From Oscillospiraceae bacterium (GTDB lineage: Bacteria > Bacillota > Clostridia > Oscillospirales > Acutalibacteraceae), in contig WRDW01000001.1 in NCBI GenBank assembly GCA_009779995.1, positions 1-64,000 on the forward strand: a DNA stretch of 64,000 bases, read 5' to 3'. Below the pieces are notes generated by a model, which saw only the letters and a list, made by a program, of their open reading frames with translations, did no database searches and was not told where the DNA came from. Below, piece after piece: positions 23,951 through 33,105 of this stretch. Position 1 is the stretch's first letter. The number at the start of each line of letters is the position of its first letter. The position numbers were made by a program, and so were the translations under genes.

Positions 23951-24715
23951 ATGGCCAAGCTAGTCCCCCTCTTCTCCGGCAGCGGCGGCAACAGCACGTA
24001 CATAGGCGGGGCAAGCGGCGGCGTCCTGATCGACGCCGGCGTGCCCGCGAAGCGGCTCGGCCTCGCCCTGGCGGGCATAGGCGTCGATCCGGGGCGGATT
24101 GCCGCCGTGTTCGTCACGCATGAGCACGGCGACCATGTCAAGGGCCTGCGCGTGTTCTGCGAGAAGCACGGCGTGCCCGTGTTCGCCACCGAGGGTACCC
24201 TGCGCGCCCTGGAGCGCCTGGGCGCGGTCAGCGCCAAAATGCGGGCCGAGCCCCTGCCCCCGGACGGCGTGGAGGCGAACGGCCTGCTCCTGCGCTGCTT
24301 CGCCACCTCGCACGACGCCGCCGAGCCCTGCGGCTACACCTGCGAGGCCGGGGACGGCGAGAAATACGCGATTGCCACAGATATGGGCTGCGTGACGCGC
24401 GAGGTCAGGCAGGCCCTGCGCGGCTGCGACACCGTGATGCTGGAATCCAACCATGAAATAACCATGGTGCAAAACTGTTCCTACCCTTACATTACAAAGC
24501 GCCGCATTCTGGGTGACATGGGCCACCTGAGCAACGCCGCCTGCGCGGATTTTCTCCCCGGCCTGCTGGGAACCGGCGCGGGGCGCTTCTTTTTGGCGCA
24601 CCTGAGCCGCGAGAACAACACCCCGGCGCTGGCCTACGCCGCCGCCAGGGCCGCGTTCGACATGGCCGGGGCCCGCGAGGGCATCGACTACGAATTGCGG
24701 GTATGCGCGCCGTGA
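23951..24715 (+). CDS. YycJ/WalJ-like metallo-beta-lactamase-fold hydrolase
   Basis: 254 aa, ATG at 23951 after GGAGGCCCC. The MBL zinc motif is THEHGDHVKGL (HxHxDH), followed by the later ligands in FATSHDAAEP and ATDMGCVT. SGSGGNSTYI at residues 10-19 is typical of the YycJ group, thought to act as 5'-3' nucleases in DNA repair or regulation. It is not next to a walKR operon here. An upstream in-frame extension is translated from repeat sequence and was rejected. Confidence 0.88.
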   Translation: MAKLVPLFSGSGGNSTYIGGASGGVLIDAGVPAKRLGLALAGIGVDPGRIAAVFVTHEHGDHVKGLRVFCEKHGVPVFATEGTLRALERLGAVSAKMRAEPLPPDGVEANGLLLRCFATSHDAAEPCGYTCEAGDGEKYAIATDMGCVTREVRQALRGCDTVMLESNHEITMVQNCSYPYITKRRILGDMGHLSNAACADFLPGLLGTGAGRFFLAHLSRENNTPALAYAAARAAFDMAGAREGIDYELRVCAP

Positions 24716-24738
24716 AATATCCATAAAGGAGAATCCCC

Positions 24739-25863
24739 ATGAAAAAACGCATTCTTTCCATCTTCCTGAGCGCCCTGCTGATACTGACGCTCCTGGCCCC
24801 CGCCGCCATCGCGGAGGACCGCCCATGGCCCACGCGGGAGTTCGTCACAGGCGAGCGCATACCCCTGCGCAAGGCGCTCGCGCTGGAGGCCTTCTGTGTG
24901 CGTGACGCCATCGCCGACGGCAACGTGTTCACCGACAGCGTGCTGGTGCTCCATAAGGGCGAGATCGTCTACGAGCGCCACGCGCGCGGCTGGGACGCCG
25001 AAACCCGCCATCAGATGTACTCCGTCACAAAATCCGTGCTCTCAGCCCTGGTGGGCGTGGCCATCGCAGACGGCAAAATCCAGAGCGTGGAGCAAAAAGT
25101 CATCGAATTTTTCGATGATCTCACCATCCCCGCCGGGCAGGAGGCCAAGAACGGCATCACCATAGAGCACCTGCTGCGGCAGACCAGCGGCCTGCCCGGG
25201 GACGGCGACAGGGAATCCGAGGCCGTGGAGTGGTGGGCCGCCGAAGACAGCGGCAAAGCCTGCTTCCTGTTCCCGCAGATGGCCGCGCCGGGCGAGCGCT
25301 TCGCCTACAGCAGCGCCGCCGGGATGCAGACCCTCTCCGCCCTGCTCGCCATCGCCGTGGGCGGGGATCTGTTCGACTACGCCAAGAGCAAGCTCTTCGG
25401 CCCCCTGGGCATGACCTCCGTCACCTGGGACGCCGCGGACGACGGCGTATACTACGGTGGTTTCGGCTTTTCCATGTCCCCTCGCGATATGGCGCGCCTG
25501 GGTTATCTCTACTTAAATCATGGCAAATGGGACGGCGTGCAGATCATACCCGCCGAGTACGTCGCCGCCACCCCGCCCCCCGCCGGAATGAACTACGGCT
25601 ACCTCTTCTGGGGCTTCTCCGACAAAGAGGGCTATGAGAACGCCTACGGCGCCAACGGCGCGTTCGGGCAGCGCATCTGGATCCTGCCCGGCCAGGACGC
25701 GGTGATCGTGCGCACCGGCAGCGCGGGCCCGCTCACCACCGCCGTGCGCAACGGCGCGCAGCGCAACGACCTCGTGCTGTGGCTGTTCATGAATGTCGTC
25801 TACCCCTTCGTGCCCCTCAAGGGCGTGCCGCTGCATTATTTTATGGAGACGCTGGGGACGTAG
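24739..25863 (+). CDS. Secreted serine hydrolase of the beta-lactamase/penicillin-binding class C fold
   Basis: 374 aa. A signal peptide is clear (KKRILSIFLSALLILTLLAP, cleavage near AIA-ED). The nucleophile motif SxxK is SVTKS (about residue 101), the Tyr motif is YSSAAG (YxN-like with Ser), and GLPGDG marks the substrate loop. Such enzymes include esterases, D-peptidases and amidases that act outside the membrane. It is not evidently a resistance enzyme. It overlaps no neighbour and ends just before the 201-bp foldback. Confidence 0.88.
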   Translation: MKKRILSIFLSALLILTLLAPAAIAEDRPWPTREFVTGERIPLRKALALEAFCVRDAIADGNVFTDSVLVLHKGEIVYERHARGWDAETRHQMYSVTKSVLSALVGVAIADGKIQSVEQKVIEFFDDLTIPAGQEAKNGITIEHLLRQTSGLPGDGDRESEAVEWWAAEDSGKACFLFPQMAAPGERFAYSSAAGMQTLSALLAIAVGGDLFDYAKSKLFGPLGMTSVTWDAADDGVYYGGFGFSMSPRDMARLGYLYLNHGKWDGVQIIPAEYVAATPPPAGMNYGYLFWGFSDKEGYENAYGANGAFGQRIWILPGQDAVIVRTGSAGPLTTAVRNGAQRNDLVLWLFMNVVYPFVPLKGVPLHYFMETLGT

Positions 25864-25877
25864 GGGGAACCAACGGA

Positions 25878-26078
25878 GTGCTCCGCACCACCCCCTCGGC
25901 GCACCGTCTCCTGCGGGAGACGGATGCACCGGCCCCCCAAGGGGGGCATCCTGACGAAGCGATAAGCCTATGTTGAAACGACCAGCACTACTTTCCGATC
26001 TGTCAAGATGCCCCCCGTGGGGGCCGGTGCATCCGTCTCCCGCAGGAGACGGTGCGCCGAGGGGGTGGTGCGGAGCAC
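25878..26078. repeat. 201-bp foldback element with perfect 60-bp arms
   Basis: Arms 25878-25937 and 26019-26078 are exact reverse complements over 60 bp (GTGCTCCGCACCACCCCCTC...), and a further 10-bp pair (GGGGGGCATC / GATGCCCCCC) lies inside, around a loop of about 56 nt. No transposase gene is present. It could be a MITE or a very stable terminator between convergent or tandem genes. Confidence 0.85.
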
Positions 26079-26102
26079 AAATAAATCCTATGGAGGCCCC
26101 CC

Positions 26103-26879
26103 ATGCTAACCTGGCTGAAAAAATACAAAATCATCTTCGAAACCCTCGTGGCGGCCTCGCTCACCGTCATGGGTGTGCTGGTCAGTATCGCGGCGATGAA
26201 TGTCAGTAAAAAGGCGAACGAAGCGAACAAATTAATCGTTCGGCAAAACGAACTGGTAGAACAGCAGTACGAGCTGGAACGGTATGGCGCGGAGCCGGTG
26301 TTCGATGTGCAATGGGAGATAGGCGAAGATGGACTGCCCTACTATGTCGTTAGAAACATTGGCGCGGAAATACACGACTTATGGTGTACCGTCACTTCTA
26401 TCCTAAGCGTTTCATGCTATGACGATATTGATTTTGGTTTTCTTATTAAACGTGTTTGGAAAAGCGGAGGTGAATACGGGCAGTCCTCGCATTGGCGCAT
26501 TCCGATAGATCAGGAAGAGTTGCCTCTTGTTTTGCGCGTTATTGAAGAAGTTGATGGTATTTATCCTAGTTTTCCTTATTGGTTAGTATTTGAGTTGTCC
26601 TATAGAAATTATCGCAACGAGGCTTGTAGTAGTAAAATACGTGTCATTCCTTTAGGAAACATGATGCCTCGCAAAAATGGCATAGACTATGTTGAGCTTT
26701 TCCCATGGGGTCGTCTTAGCATTCAATTTGATTATAGCAATATTAAGTATTTCTTCAATGATTTAAGTGAACGTTTTTTATCGGAGCGTGAATTCGACAT
26801 CACTATCTCTTATGTTCACGATGCTGAAGAAATTCGCGAAAAAGTTCAAGGAACAATAGCCAATTATTTTAGCAACTAG
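26103..26879 (+). CDS. Membrane-anchored protein of unknown function, low-GC body (258 aa)
   Basis: The ATG at 26103 follows GGAGGCCCCCC. Residues 10-32 form one membrane helix ([21 protein letters not shown]), then a short coiled region ([18 protein letters not shown]) and a roughly 190-residue beta-rich soluble domain ([21 protein letters not shown]). From about 26380 the coding sequence drops to roughly 35 percent GC, against about 60 percent in neighbours, a sign of recent transfer. No family was recognised. The layout resembles the protein at 52920-53666, but no sequence similarity is evident. Confidence 0.75.
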   Translation: MLTWLKKYKIIFETLVAASLTVMGVLVSIAAMNVSKKANEANKLIVRQNELVEQQYELERYGAEPVFDVQWEIGEDGLPYYVVRNIGAEIHDLWCTVTSILSVSCYDDIDFGFLIKRVWKSGGEYGQSSHWRIPIDQEELPLVLRVIEEVDGIYPSFPYWLVFELSYRNYRNEACSSKIRVIPLGNMMPRKNGIDYVELFPWGRLSIQFDYSNIKYFFNDLSERFLSEREFDITISYVHDAEEIREKVQGTIANYFSN

Positions 26880-26890
26880 GAGGCCACCCC

Positions 26891-28807
26891 ATGACCACCC
26901 AAACCCTAACCACCGCCCAAGCCCTGACAAAATTCCTCGACAACCAATACATATCCTTCGACGGCCAAGAAGAAAAATTTGTCCACGGCGTGGCGACGAT
27001 TTTCGGGCACGGGATCGTGCTCGGCCTCGGCCAGGCGCTTGACCGCGACCCCGGCGGGCTCGTCTATTACCAGGGCAAAAACGAGCAGGGCATGGCCCAC
27101 ATGGCCGCGGGCTACGCCAAGCAGAACAACAGAAGAAAAATCATCGCGGTGGCAAGCAGCATAGGCCCGGGCGCGGCCAATATGGTTACGGCGGCGGCCT
27201 GCGCCAGCGTGAACAACATCCCCCTGCTGCTGCTCCCGGGCGACACCTACGCCACCCGCCAGCCCGACCCCGTCCTCCAGCAGCTGGAGCAGGAGCACGA
27301 CGACTCGATCACGACAAACGACGCCTTCCGGCCTGTTTGCAAATACTGGGCGCGCATCAACCGGCCTGAGCAGCTCATGAGCGCGATGATCCACGCCATG
27401 CGCGTGCTCACCGACCCGGCCCAGACCGGCGCGGTGTGCATCGCCCTGCCCCAGGACGTCCAGGGGGAGGCCCATAACTTCCCTGAGAGCTTTTTCGCCA
27501 GGCGCATGCACAGGATCGACAGGCCCCTGCCCACCGGTTGGGCCCTCGTGGAAGCCATTGAGCTGATCGAAGCGGCGAAGCGCCCCCTGATCATCTGCGG
27601 CGGCGGCGTGCGATATTCAGAAGCTGGCGAAGCCCTCACAGCCTTCTGCGAGACATGTAAAATTCCCTTCGCGGAGACTCAGGCGGGCAAGAGCGCGGCC
27701 CCGGCGAGCAGCGCGTACAATCTGGGCGGCATAGGCGTCACGGGCAACAGCGCGGCGAACACGCTTGCCAAGCAGGCCGACCTGGTGATCTCGATTGGCT
27801 CACGCCTGTCTGACTTCACGACGTCGTCAAAGTGGCTTTTCAATGAGAATTGCAAATTCCTGAACATAAACCTGAGCAAGTTTCACGCGCAGAAGCTGGA
27901 CGCAGCTTACTTAATCGGCGACGCGAAAACCACCCTGTGTCAATTGCGGGCATCGCTTGAGGGCTATCAGGCCCAGTGGGGAGAGGCCATCGCCCAGGCC
28001 AAGTCAAACTGGAAAGACGAAATGCAGCGCCTGGCCGATTACAAATATGATGAGGACTTTAAAACACTCGTTGAGGCCCAAAACCCCGCCAGCATCGAAG
28101 AGTTTATGCGCGATTTGGGCGGCACCCTCACGCAAACTGAGGCTATATGCGCGATCAGAGAGCACATCGCCCCGGACGCCATTGTCGTGGGCGCTTCGGG
28201 CAGCCTGCCAGGCGATTTGCAGCGCATGTGGGAAACCGACGCAAAAGACAGCTATCACATGGAGTACGGCTACAGCACCATGGGCTACGAAGTCGCCGCG
28301 ACGCTGGGCTGCAAGCTGGCCGACCCCGCAAAAGAATGCTACACCATGCTCGGCGACGGCAGCTTTTTGATGCTGCACAGCGAGCTTGTCACGGCTACAC
28401 AAGAAAACAAAAAGATTAATTTGCTGCTGTTCGACAACGCGGGCTTTGGCTGCATCAACAATCTCCAAATGGGCAGCGGCGTGGGCAACCTGGGGACTGA
28501 GTTCAGATATAGAGACGCAACCGGCCTGAACGGCGCATTTTTAAACATTGACTACGCCGCCATGGGCGAGGCCATGGGCGCCGTGGGCTACCGGGTGAAG
28601 ACGAAAGCCGAGCTCATTGCCGCCCTCAAAGATAGCAAGCTGCAATCGAAGTGCACGATTATCGACATGAAGGTGCTCCCAAAAACCATGACAGACGGCT
28701 ACGGCGGCTGGTGGCACTGCGGGTTGGCTTCGGTAAATGCCAGCGAGGTTGGGGCAAAGGCCTATGAGAGCAAAGAGGCCGAGTTGAAGAAGGCACGCCA
28801 GTATTAA
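26891..28807 (+). CDS. iolD: 3D-trihydroxycyclohexane-1,2-dione acylhydrolase
   Basis: 638 aa, full length for IolD, a thiamine-diphosphate enzyme that opens the diketo ring to 5-deoxy-glucuronate in myo-inositol catabolism. Seen: the N-terminal pyrimidine-binding part ([20 protein letters not shown]) with its catalytic Glu, the middle domain, and the [15 protein letters not shown]...[13 protein letters not shown]-terminal diphosphate/metal-binding region. The ATG at 26891 follows AGGAGG. Its last four bases overlap tail-to-tail with the flavin reductase gene. It leads the iol group here. Confidence 0.95.
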   Translation: MTTQTLTTAQALTKFLDNQYISFDGQEEKFVHGVATIFGHGIVLGLGQALDRDPGGLVYYQGKNEQGMAHMAAGYAKQNNRRKIIAVASSIGPGAANMVTAAACASVNNIPLLLLPGDTYATRQPDPVLQQLEQEHDDSITTNDAFRPVCKYWARINRPEQLMSAMIHAMRVLTDPAQTGAVCIALPQDVQGEAHNFPESFFARRMHRIDRPLPTGWALVEAIELIEAAKRPLIICGGGVRYSEAGEALTAFCETCKIPFAETQAGKSAAPASSAYNLGGIGVTGNSAANTLAKQADLVISIGSRLSDFTTSSKWLFNENCKFLNINLSKFHAQKLDAAYLIGDAKTTLCQLRASLEGYQAQWGEAIAQAKSNWKDEMQRLADYKYDEDFKTLVEAQNPASIEEFMRDLGGTLTQTEAICAIREHIAPDAIVVGASGSLPGDLQRMWETDAKDSYHMEYGYSTMGYEVAATLGCKLADPAKECYTMLGDGSFLMLHSELVTATQENKKINLLLFDNAGFGCINNLQMGSGVGNLGTEFRYRDATGLNGAFLNIDYAAMGEAMGAVGYRVKTKAELIAALKDSKLQSKCTIIDMKVLPKTMTDGYGGWWHCGLASVNASEVGAKAYESKEAELKKARQY

Positions 28808-29385
28808 GAGTGCAAATCCTTCCAATCCCCGGCGTTTCCCAGCACTTTGGGTTCCACCGGAAAATATGGCCCGTTGTCGGTAGCCAGCCACACCACAGGC
28901 GCGGCCAGTTTCACACGCTCCTCCACGGGAATGCTTTCGTCCATGAGCCGCTGGTCAACTAGCGTGTTGCGGATTTTGCACAGGAAAACGGTGTTGCCCA
29001 TCAGCGGGATAGTCTTTTTGACCTCGAGTTCGTAAACCCAGGGGCTGTCCGCCAGCACGGGGACATCCAGCACCGCGCCGCGCGCTATGGCCATGGGGGC
29101 CTCCATCTTGTTGGAGGAGCGCCCGGGGTGGTTGCCCAGGTAATCAGCCAGGGGCAGGAGAGGTTCTGTGACGAGATTGGCTGAAAAGATTTTCTCTTTT
29201 TTGATGCGGTCATGGGTCTCCTTTCCGCCGCCTATGCTGGCCATCACGCCCATCTTCAGGTCCCAACAGTAGCTGAACCAGGTGAACGTGCCGAAGTTGG
29301 GGCTGCCGTCCTTCTTGTTTGTGCCATACATGAACACCGCCTGGGGGCAAAAGCCGTTGCGCGCCTCGATTGAGATTTTTTCCAT
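28804..29385 (-). CDS. Flavin reductase-like FMN-binding protein
   Basis: 193 aa with an FMN-binding split-barrel fold. The pattern [20 protein letters not shown], then [20 protein letters not shown], and [18 protein letters not shown] are typical of this family (NADH:FMN reductases and related oxidoreductases). It is read divergently from iolE together with the MarR gene, three bases downstream of it, so marR and this gene form an operon. It may serve as the reductase regulated by MarR. No specific substrate can be given. Confidence 0.85.
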   Translation of the reverse strand: MEKISIEARNGFCPQAVFMYGTNKKDGSPNFGTFTWFSYCWDLKMGVMASIGGGKETHDRIKKEKIFSANLVTEPLLPLADYLGNHPGRSSNKMEAPMAIARGAVLDVPVLADSPWVYELEVKKTIPLMGNTVFLCKIRNTLVDQRLMDESIPVEERVKLAAPVVWLATDNGPYFPVEPKVLGNAGDWKDLHS

Positions 29386-29388
29386 TGG

Positions 29389-29826
29389 TTATGCTCCTTC
29401 GTTCTCAAGATTTTGAATGATTTTTCGCAGTTGGTTCTCGAACGCCGTGATCTCGTCATCTGAAAAACCCCGGTAAAAAATTTCGCTCATCCTGTCCGAT
29501 ATCCAGTCGTATTTTTCGCGGTATTCATGCGCCTTTTCCGTCGCCTCGATGAAGATTTGCCGGCGGTTCTCCCTGTCCGGGATGCGCCGCGCCAGGCCCC
29601 CGGCCTCCATGCGGTCCAGCATGCTCGTCAGGGTCGTCTTCGCCAGCGATGTCAGCTGCCCCAGCCGCGTGATGGTCATGCTCCCGTGCTCCCACAGCAC
29701 ATAGAGGATGCGCCCCTGCGCGCCGTTGAAGACTTCCACGCCGCACTCTTTCAGCAGCGTTTCGCCCACCCGCCCGCTCAGGTGCCGTATTCGGGACATC
29801 AGGAACCCGCCGTAGGTTTTCATCAT
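29389..29826 (-). CDS. MarR-family transcriptional regulator
   Basis: 145 aa from an ATG at 29826, chosen because AGGAGG lies eight bases upstream. It is a winged helix-turn-helix with the usual core MTITRLGQLTSLAKTTLTSML and wing DRENRRQIFIEATEKA. It ends three bases before the flavin reductase start, so the two are one transcript. A strong divergent promoter lies between it and iolE, with a repeated ATATAGAAT half-site at 29841-29863 that may be its operator. Confidence 0.9.
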   Translation of the reverse strand: MMKTYGGFLMSRIRHLSGRVGETLLKECGVEVFNGAQGRILYVLWEHGSMTITRLGQLTSLAKTTLTSMLDRMEAGGLARRIPDRENRRQIFIEATEKAHEYREKYDWISDRMSEIFYRGFSDDEITAFENQLRKIIQNLENEGA

Positions 29827-29847
29827 ACGCATCACCTCCTATATAGA

Positions 29848-29876
29848 ATAGTACCATATAGAATTATAATTGTCAA
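29848..29876 (-). promoter_or_regulatory. marR promoter with direct repeat
   Basis: On the minus strand: TTGACA (29876-29871), a 17-bp spacer and TACTAT (29853-29848). The direct repeat ATATAGAAT ... ATATAGAAT overlaps it, a possible MarR operator that could also affect the iolE leader. Confidence 0.7.
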
Positions 29877-29888
29877 GGAGAAATTTCT

Positions 29889-30779
29889 ATGGCTTTCAAA
29901 AATGTGCAACTCGGCATCGCCCCCATCGCCTGGACCAACGACGACATGCCCGATCTCGGCGGCGAGAACACCTTCGAGCAGTGCGTGAGCGAGATGGCCC
30001 TGGCGGGCTTCACCGGCTGCGAGGTTGGCAACAAGTACCCCGCCGACAAAGCCGTTCTCAAAAAGGCCCTCGACCTGCGCGGCCTGACCATCTGCAACCG
30101 CTGGTTTTCGAGTTTTCTCGCGAGCAAGCCATTTGAGGAAGTGGCCAAAGAGTTCGAAGAGCAGCTGGACTTCCTGTCGTATCTCGGCGCGAAATGCATC
30201 GGGGCCTCCGAGCAGAGCTTCAGCGTCCAGGGCACAGGCAAGGCCGTTTTCGCCGAAAAGCCCGTCCTTGACGACGCGGGCTGGGATCGCCTGTGCACAG
30301 GCCTGAACATGCTCGGCGAAATCGCCGCCGCGCGCGGCATGAAATTGACCTTTCACCACCACATGGGCACGGTCGTCCAAACAGAAGACGAAATCGACAG
30401 GCTCATGCAGGGCACCGACCCGGCGCTGGTCAACCTGCTGTTCGATTCCGGGCACCTGAGCTTCGCCGGTATCGACCCTGTCAAAGTCCTGCGAAAGCAT
30501 GTGCATCGCGTGGCCCACGTGCACCTGAAGGACATCCGGCCTGCCATCGTGCAGCGTGTGCGTGATGAAAAGCTCAGCTTTTTGCAGGCGGTGCGCCTGG
30601 GCGCGTTCACCGTCCCCGGGGACGGCAGCGTGGACTTCGCCCCCCTGTTCGCGATTCTCGAAGGCGCGGGCTACGAGGGCTGGTTCGTCGTGGAGGCCGA
30701 GCAGGACCCCGCCCTGGCCAATCCCTTCGAGTATGCGCTGAAGGCCAGGAAGTATATCAGGGAGACGGCGGGGCTGTAG
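29889..30779 (+). CDS. iolE: myo-Inosose-2 dehydratase
   Basis: 296 aa, full length. It dehydrates 2-keto-myo-inositol to the trihydroxy-cyclohexanedione that IolD cleaves. Xylose-isomerase-like TIM barrel: [15 protein letters not shown] at the start, [37 protein letters not shown] and a C-terminal VEAEQDPA supply the metal and substrate residues. The start is an ATG with CAAGGAG upstream. The stop codon TAG lies inside the terminal repeat of the foldback element that follows. Confidence 0.95.
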   Translation: MAFKNVQLGIAPIAWTNDDMPDLGGENTFEQCVSEMALAGFTGCEVGNKYPADKAVLKKALDLRGLTICNRWFSSFLASKPFEEVAKEFEEQLDFLSYLGAKCIGASEQSFSVQGTGKAVFAEKPVLDDAGWDRLCTGLNMLGEIAAARGMKLTFHHHMGTVVQTEDEIDRLMQGTDPALVNLLFDSGHLSFAGIDPVKVLRKHVHRVAHVHLKDIRPAIVQRVRDEKLSFLQAVRLGAFTVPGDGSVDFAPLFAILEGAGYEGWFVVEAEQDPALANPFEYALKARKYIRETAGL

Positions 30780-30916
30780 GGGCGGCAACCTGCCGCCCTG
30801 GTCATAAATAAACAGCATTGCGTCTTTGTCATAATGTTCTGCGGGCGACAGGTGGGTTAGGATGCGACCGAAGAGGAAGCATTCTCCCACAACGCCTTAG
30901 CGTTGCCGCCCCTACA
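30775..30916. repeat. 142-bp foldback element with 15-bp perfect ends
   Basis: TGTAGGGGCGGCAAC (30775-30789) and GTTGCCGCCCCTACA (30902-30916) are exact reverse complements. The left end overlaps the last bases and stop codon of iolE. No gene lies inside. Confidence 0.8.
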
Positions 30917-30925
30917 AAGGACCCC

Positions 30926-31822
30926 ATGAAAATTTCCTTTTTCACTTACCTGCAATACGCCTGGGGCAACCGGAAATCCATCGCCTCCCACGAGGGCTAT
31001 GTCGATTATACGCGGCGCTGCGCCGCAAGGCCTGCCGCCGCCTATTGGACGCAGAACAGCGCCCGCGCCGGGGCTTTTCCCGGGAGCGACAGCGGCTGGC
31101 GCTATGTGTTTGAACGGCTGCCCGTACATGACAGGCTGCTACAAGAATATGGCCTGAACGAAATCGCGGGGCAGGGAAATGCATTCGACCGCTCGTTGCG
31201 CCTGATGGACTGGCTCACGGCGCACAGCTGTTATAATGGCATGGAGATCCGCGCCTGCTATCGCTTCCAGGGCAAAAAAGAGGACAGCCTGCGCATTTTG
31301 CGCTATGCCTATGGCGGGGGTTTTCGGCGCGCGGTCAATTGCAGACATAAGGCCTATGTTTTCGCCGATTGCCTTATTGCAGCCGGCATTCACGCCATTC
31401 CCATCGGCATGGAGAGCCGCACCTGGCGCCCGGACGAGGATACAGTGACCCCGACGCCCTGCCATTTTGTCGTGCACGTTTGGCTGCCGGAAGAACAGCG
31501 CTGGGTGATGTTCGACCCCTCGTTCAATTCCTATATCACAGACAAGGCAGGCCGCACGCTGGATTTAATCGAAATTCATGAATTGCACCGGCAGGGCGAA
31601 GCAATGAACGCGGCGCGGTATGATTTCAACGGCACGCAGGACTGCCGGGCGAGCTATCTCAATGGCTTCATCCTGGGCAGCTTGCTGGAAATCCAAGCCT
31701 GGGACGGCAGTGACCGCAAGGGCGGCCTGCGCAATTATCTTTTGCCCGAGAATGTGCCAAAGACAAACAAAGACACCCGGGCTATCACAACAACGGAGCT
31801 ATTGGCGGAACCGATTATGTAG
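30926..31822 (+). CDS. Transglutaminase-like cysteine protease-fold protein
   Basis: 298 aa from an ATG at 30926 that follows the foldback element. The transglutaminase-core triad is visible: Cys in AVNCRHKAYVFADCL, His in CHFVVHVWLPEE and Asp in MFDPSFNSYI. The N-terminal part is helical with no signal peptide, so it is probably cytoplasmic. It interrupts the iol genes. Homologues are varied (peptidases, amidases, structural proteins), so the substrate is unknown. Its stop codon lies inside the next repeat element. Confidence 0.85.
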   Translation: MKISFFTYLQYAWGNRKSIASHEGYVDYTRRCAARPAAAYWTQNSARAGAFPGSDSGWRYVFERLPVHDRLLQEYGLNEIAGQGNAFDRSLRLMDWLTAHSCYNGMEIRACYRFQGKKEDSLRILRYAYGGGFRRAVNCRHKAYVFADCLIAAGIHAIPIGMESRTWRPDEDTVTPTPCHFVVHVWLPEEQRWVMFDPSFNSYITDKAGRTLDLIEIHELHRQGEAMNAARYDFNGTQDCRASYLNGFILGSLLEIQAWDGSDRKGGLRNYLLPENVPKTNKDTRAITTTELLAEPIM

Positions 31823-31897
31823 GGGACGGCCTCCTGGACGTCCCTGGCCATTAAAATGAAGCTTTTGCTTGGGGCGTCGGGGACGCCGCCCCCTACA
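31818..31897. repeat. 80-bp foldback element with TGTAGGGG/CCCCTACA ends
   Basis: TGTAGGGG (31818-31825) pairs with CCCCTACA (31890-31897), and inner GACGTCC and GCCGCC pieces also pair. The stop codon of the preceding gene (TAG, 31820-31822) is inside the left end. Half-copies of the family are at 35890 and 55098. Confidence 0.75.
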
Positions 31898-31922
31898 CAA
31901 TAAACACATAAGGAGAACTCAC

Positions 31923-32927
31923 ATGCTAAACATCGGTATCATCGGCGCGGGGCGCATCGGCAAAGTACATACCCAGTCCATCGCGAATTATGTCCGCACG
32001 GCAAAGGTCGTCGCAATCGCTGACCCATTTCTGCCGGACGAGACCATCCAGTGGGCGAAGAATCTCGGCATCGCGAAAATCACGAAGGATCACGCGGACA
32101 TCATCAACGATCCGGCCATCGACCTGGTGCTCATCTGCTCGAGCTCCGACACCCACTCGCAGATCTCCCTGGAGGCCATCGCGGCGGGCAAGCACGTGTT
32201 CTGCGAAAAGCCCATCGACCTTGACGTAGATCGCATCAACGCCGTGCTGGCGGCCCTCGCGGCCAAGCCGGCGCTCAAGTACACCGTAGGCTTCAACCGC
32301 AGGTTCGACCACAATTTCCGGGCCCTGCGCAAGGCCGTTGAGAATGGGAAAATCGGCAAAGTGGAGCTGGTGAAGGTCACCTCCCGCGACCCCGCCCCCC
32401 CCAGCGCGGAGTACGCGGCGCGCTCCGGCGGCATCTTCATGGATATGACCATCCACGATTTCGACATGGTGCGCTATCTCTCCGGCGAAGAAGTCGAGTC
32501 GGTGTTTGTACAGCCCGCGGTTCTCGTCGACCCGGCCATAGGCGAAGCCGGTGACTTCGACAGCGCGGTGATCACCATGAAGCTGCGCAGCGGCGCCCTG
32601 GCCGTGATCGACAACAGCCGCCGCTGCGCCTATGGCTACGACCAGCGCGCGGAGGTCTTCGGCTCCCTGGGCGCGGCCGTGAGCGGCAACGACGCCGCCT
32701 CCAACGCCCAGGTGTGGAGCGGCGCCGGCGTCACCGGGGAAAAGCCGCTCTATTTCTTCCTGGAGCGCTATATGCAAGCATTTGCGACTGAAGTTGAGGA
32801 GTTCATCGAGGCCGTGGTGAACGATACCCCCGTCCCCGTGGACGCCTACGCGGGCCTCGCGGCGGTGCTGATTGCCATCGCGGCGACAAAGTCGGCGAAG
32901 ACGGGTCTGCCGGTGGTGGTGGGGTAA
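31923..32927 (+). CDS. iolG: Inositol 2-dehydrogenase-type Gfo/Idh/MocA oxidoreductase
   Basis: 334 aa, ATG after AAGGAGAA. It starts with the Rossmann fold IGIIGAGRIGKVH, and the catalytic-lysine signature CEKPIDLD is at about residue 97. FNRRFDHNFRAL and MDMTIHDFDMVRYLSG match the IolG group, which oxidises myo-inositol to 2-keto-myo-inositol with NAD. Its position between iolE and iolB supports that role, although related family members also act on scyllo-inositol. It is in the iol operon order. Confidence 0.92.
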   Translation: MLNIGIIGAGRIGKVHTQSIANYVRTAKVVAIADPFLPDETIQWAKNLGIAKITKDHADIINDPAIDLVLICSSSDTHSQISLEAIAAGKHVFCEKPIDLDVDRINAVLAALAAKPALKYTVGFNRRFDHNFRALRKAVENGKIGKVELVKVTSRDPAPPSAEYAARSGGIFMDMTIHDFDMVRYLSGEEVESVFVQPAVLVDPAIGEAGDFDSAVITMKLRSGALAVIDNSRRCAYGYDQRAEVFGSLGAAVSGNDAASNAQVWSGAGVTGEKPLYFFLERYMQAFATEVEEFIEAVVNDTPVPVDAYAGLAAVLIAIAATKSAKTGLPVVVG

Positions 32928-32932
32928 CGCAC

Positions 32933-33090
32933 CCCCCCGGCGCTTCGCGCCACCCGGAGAACACCCCCCGGCGCTTCGCGCCACCCCCCTCAAAAGAGGG
33001 GGGCTATATGTGGACGATTGCAACATTTTGATAGAAGCACCCAAAGCCCCCCTCTTTGAGGGGGGTGGCCCCGAAGGGGCCGGGGGGTGT
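32933..33090. repeat. 130-bp foldback element plus partial extra copy
   Basis: Arms ACACCCCCCGGCGCTTCGCG (32961 on) and its counterpart ending GGGGGGTGT (33090) enclose a smaller CCCCCCTCaaaaGAGGGGGG hairpin and a 39-bp loop. An extra partial arm precedes it at 32933-32960. It is the same family as the element at 42892. Confidence 0.75.
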
Positions 33091-33105
33091 ATGCGGAGGC
33101 GCCCT

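Noticed and set aside
25940..26020. Sequencing-adapter remnant in the loop of the 201-bp foldback
   Set aside because: Only about nine bases match the adapter end, which is not enough to claim contamination, but it is noted as a caution.
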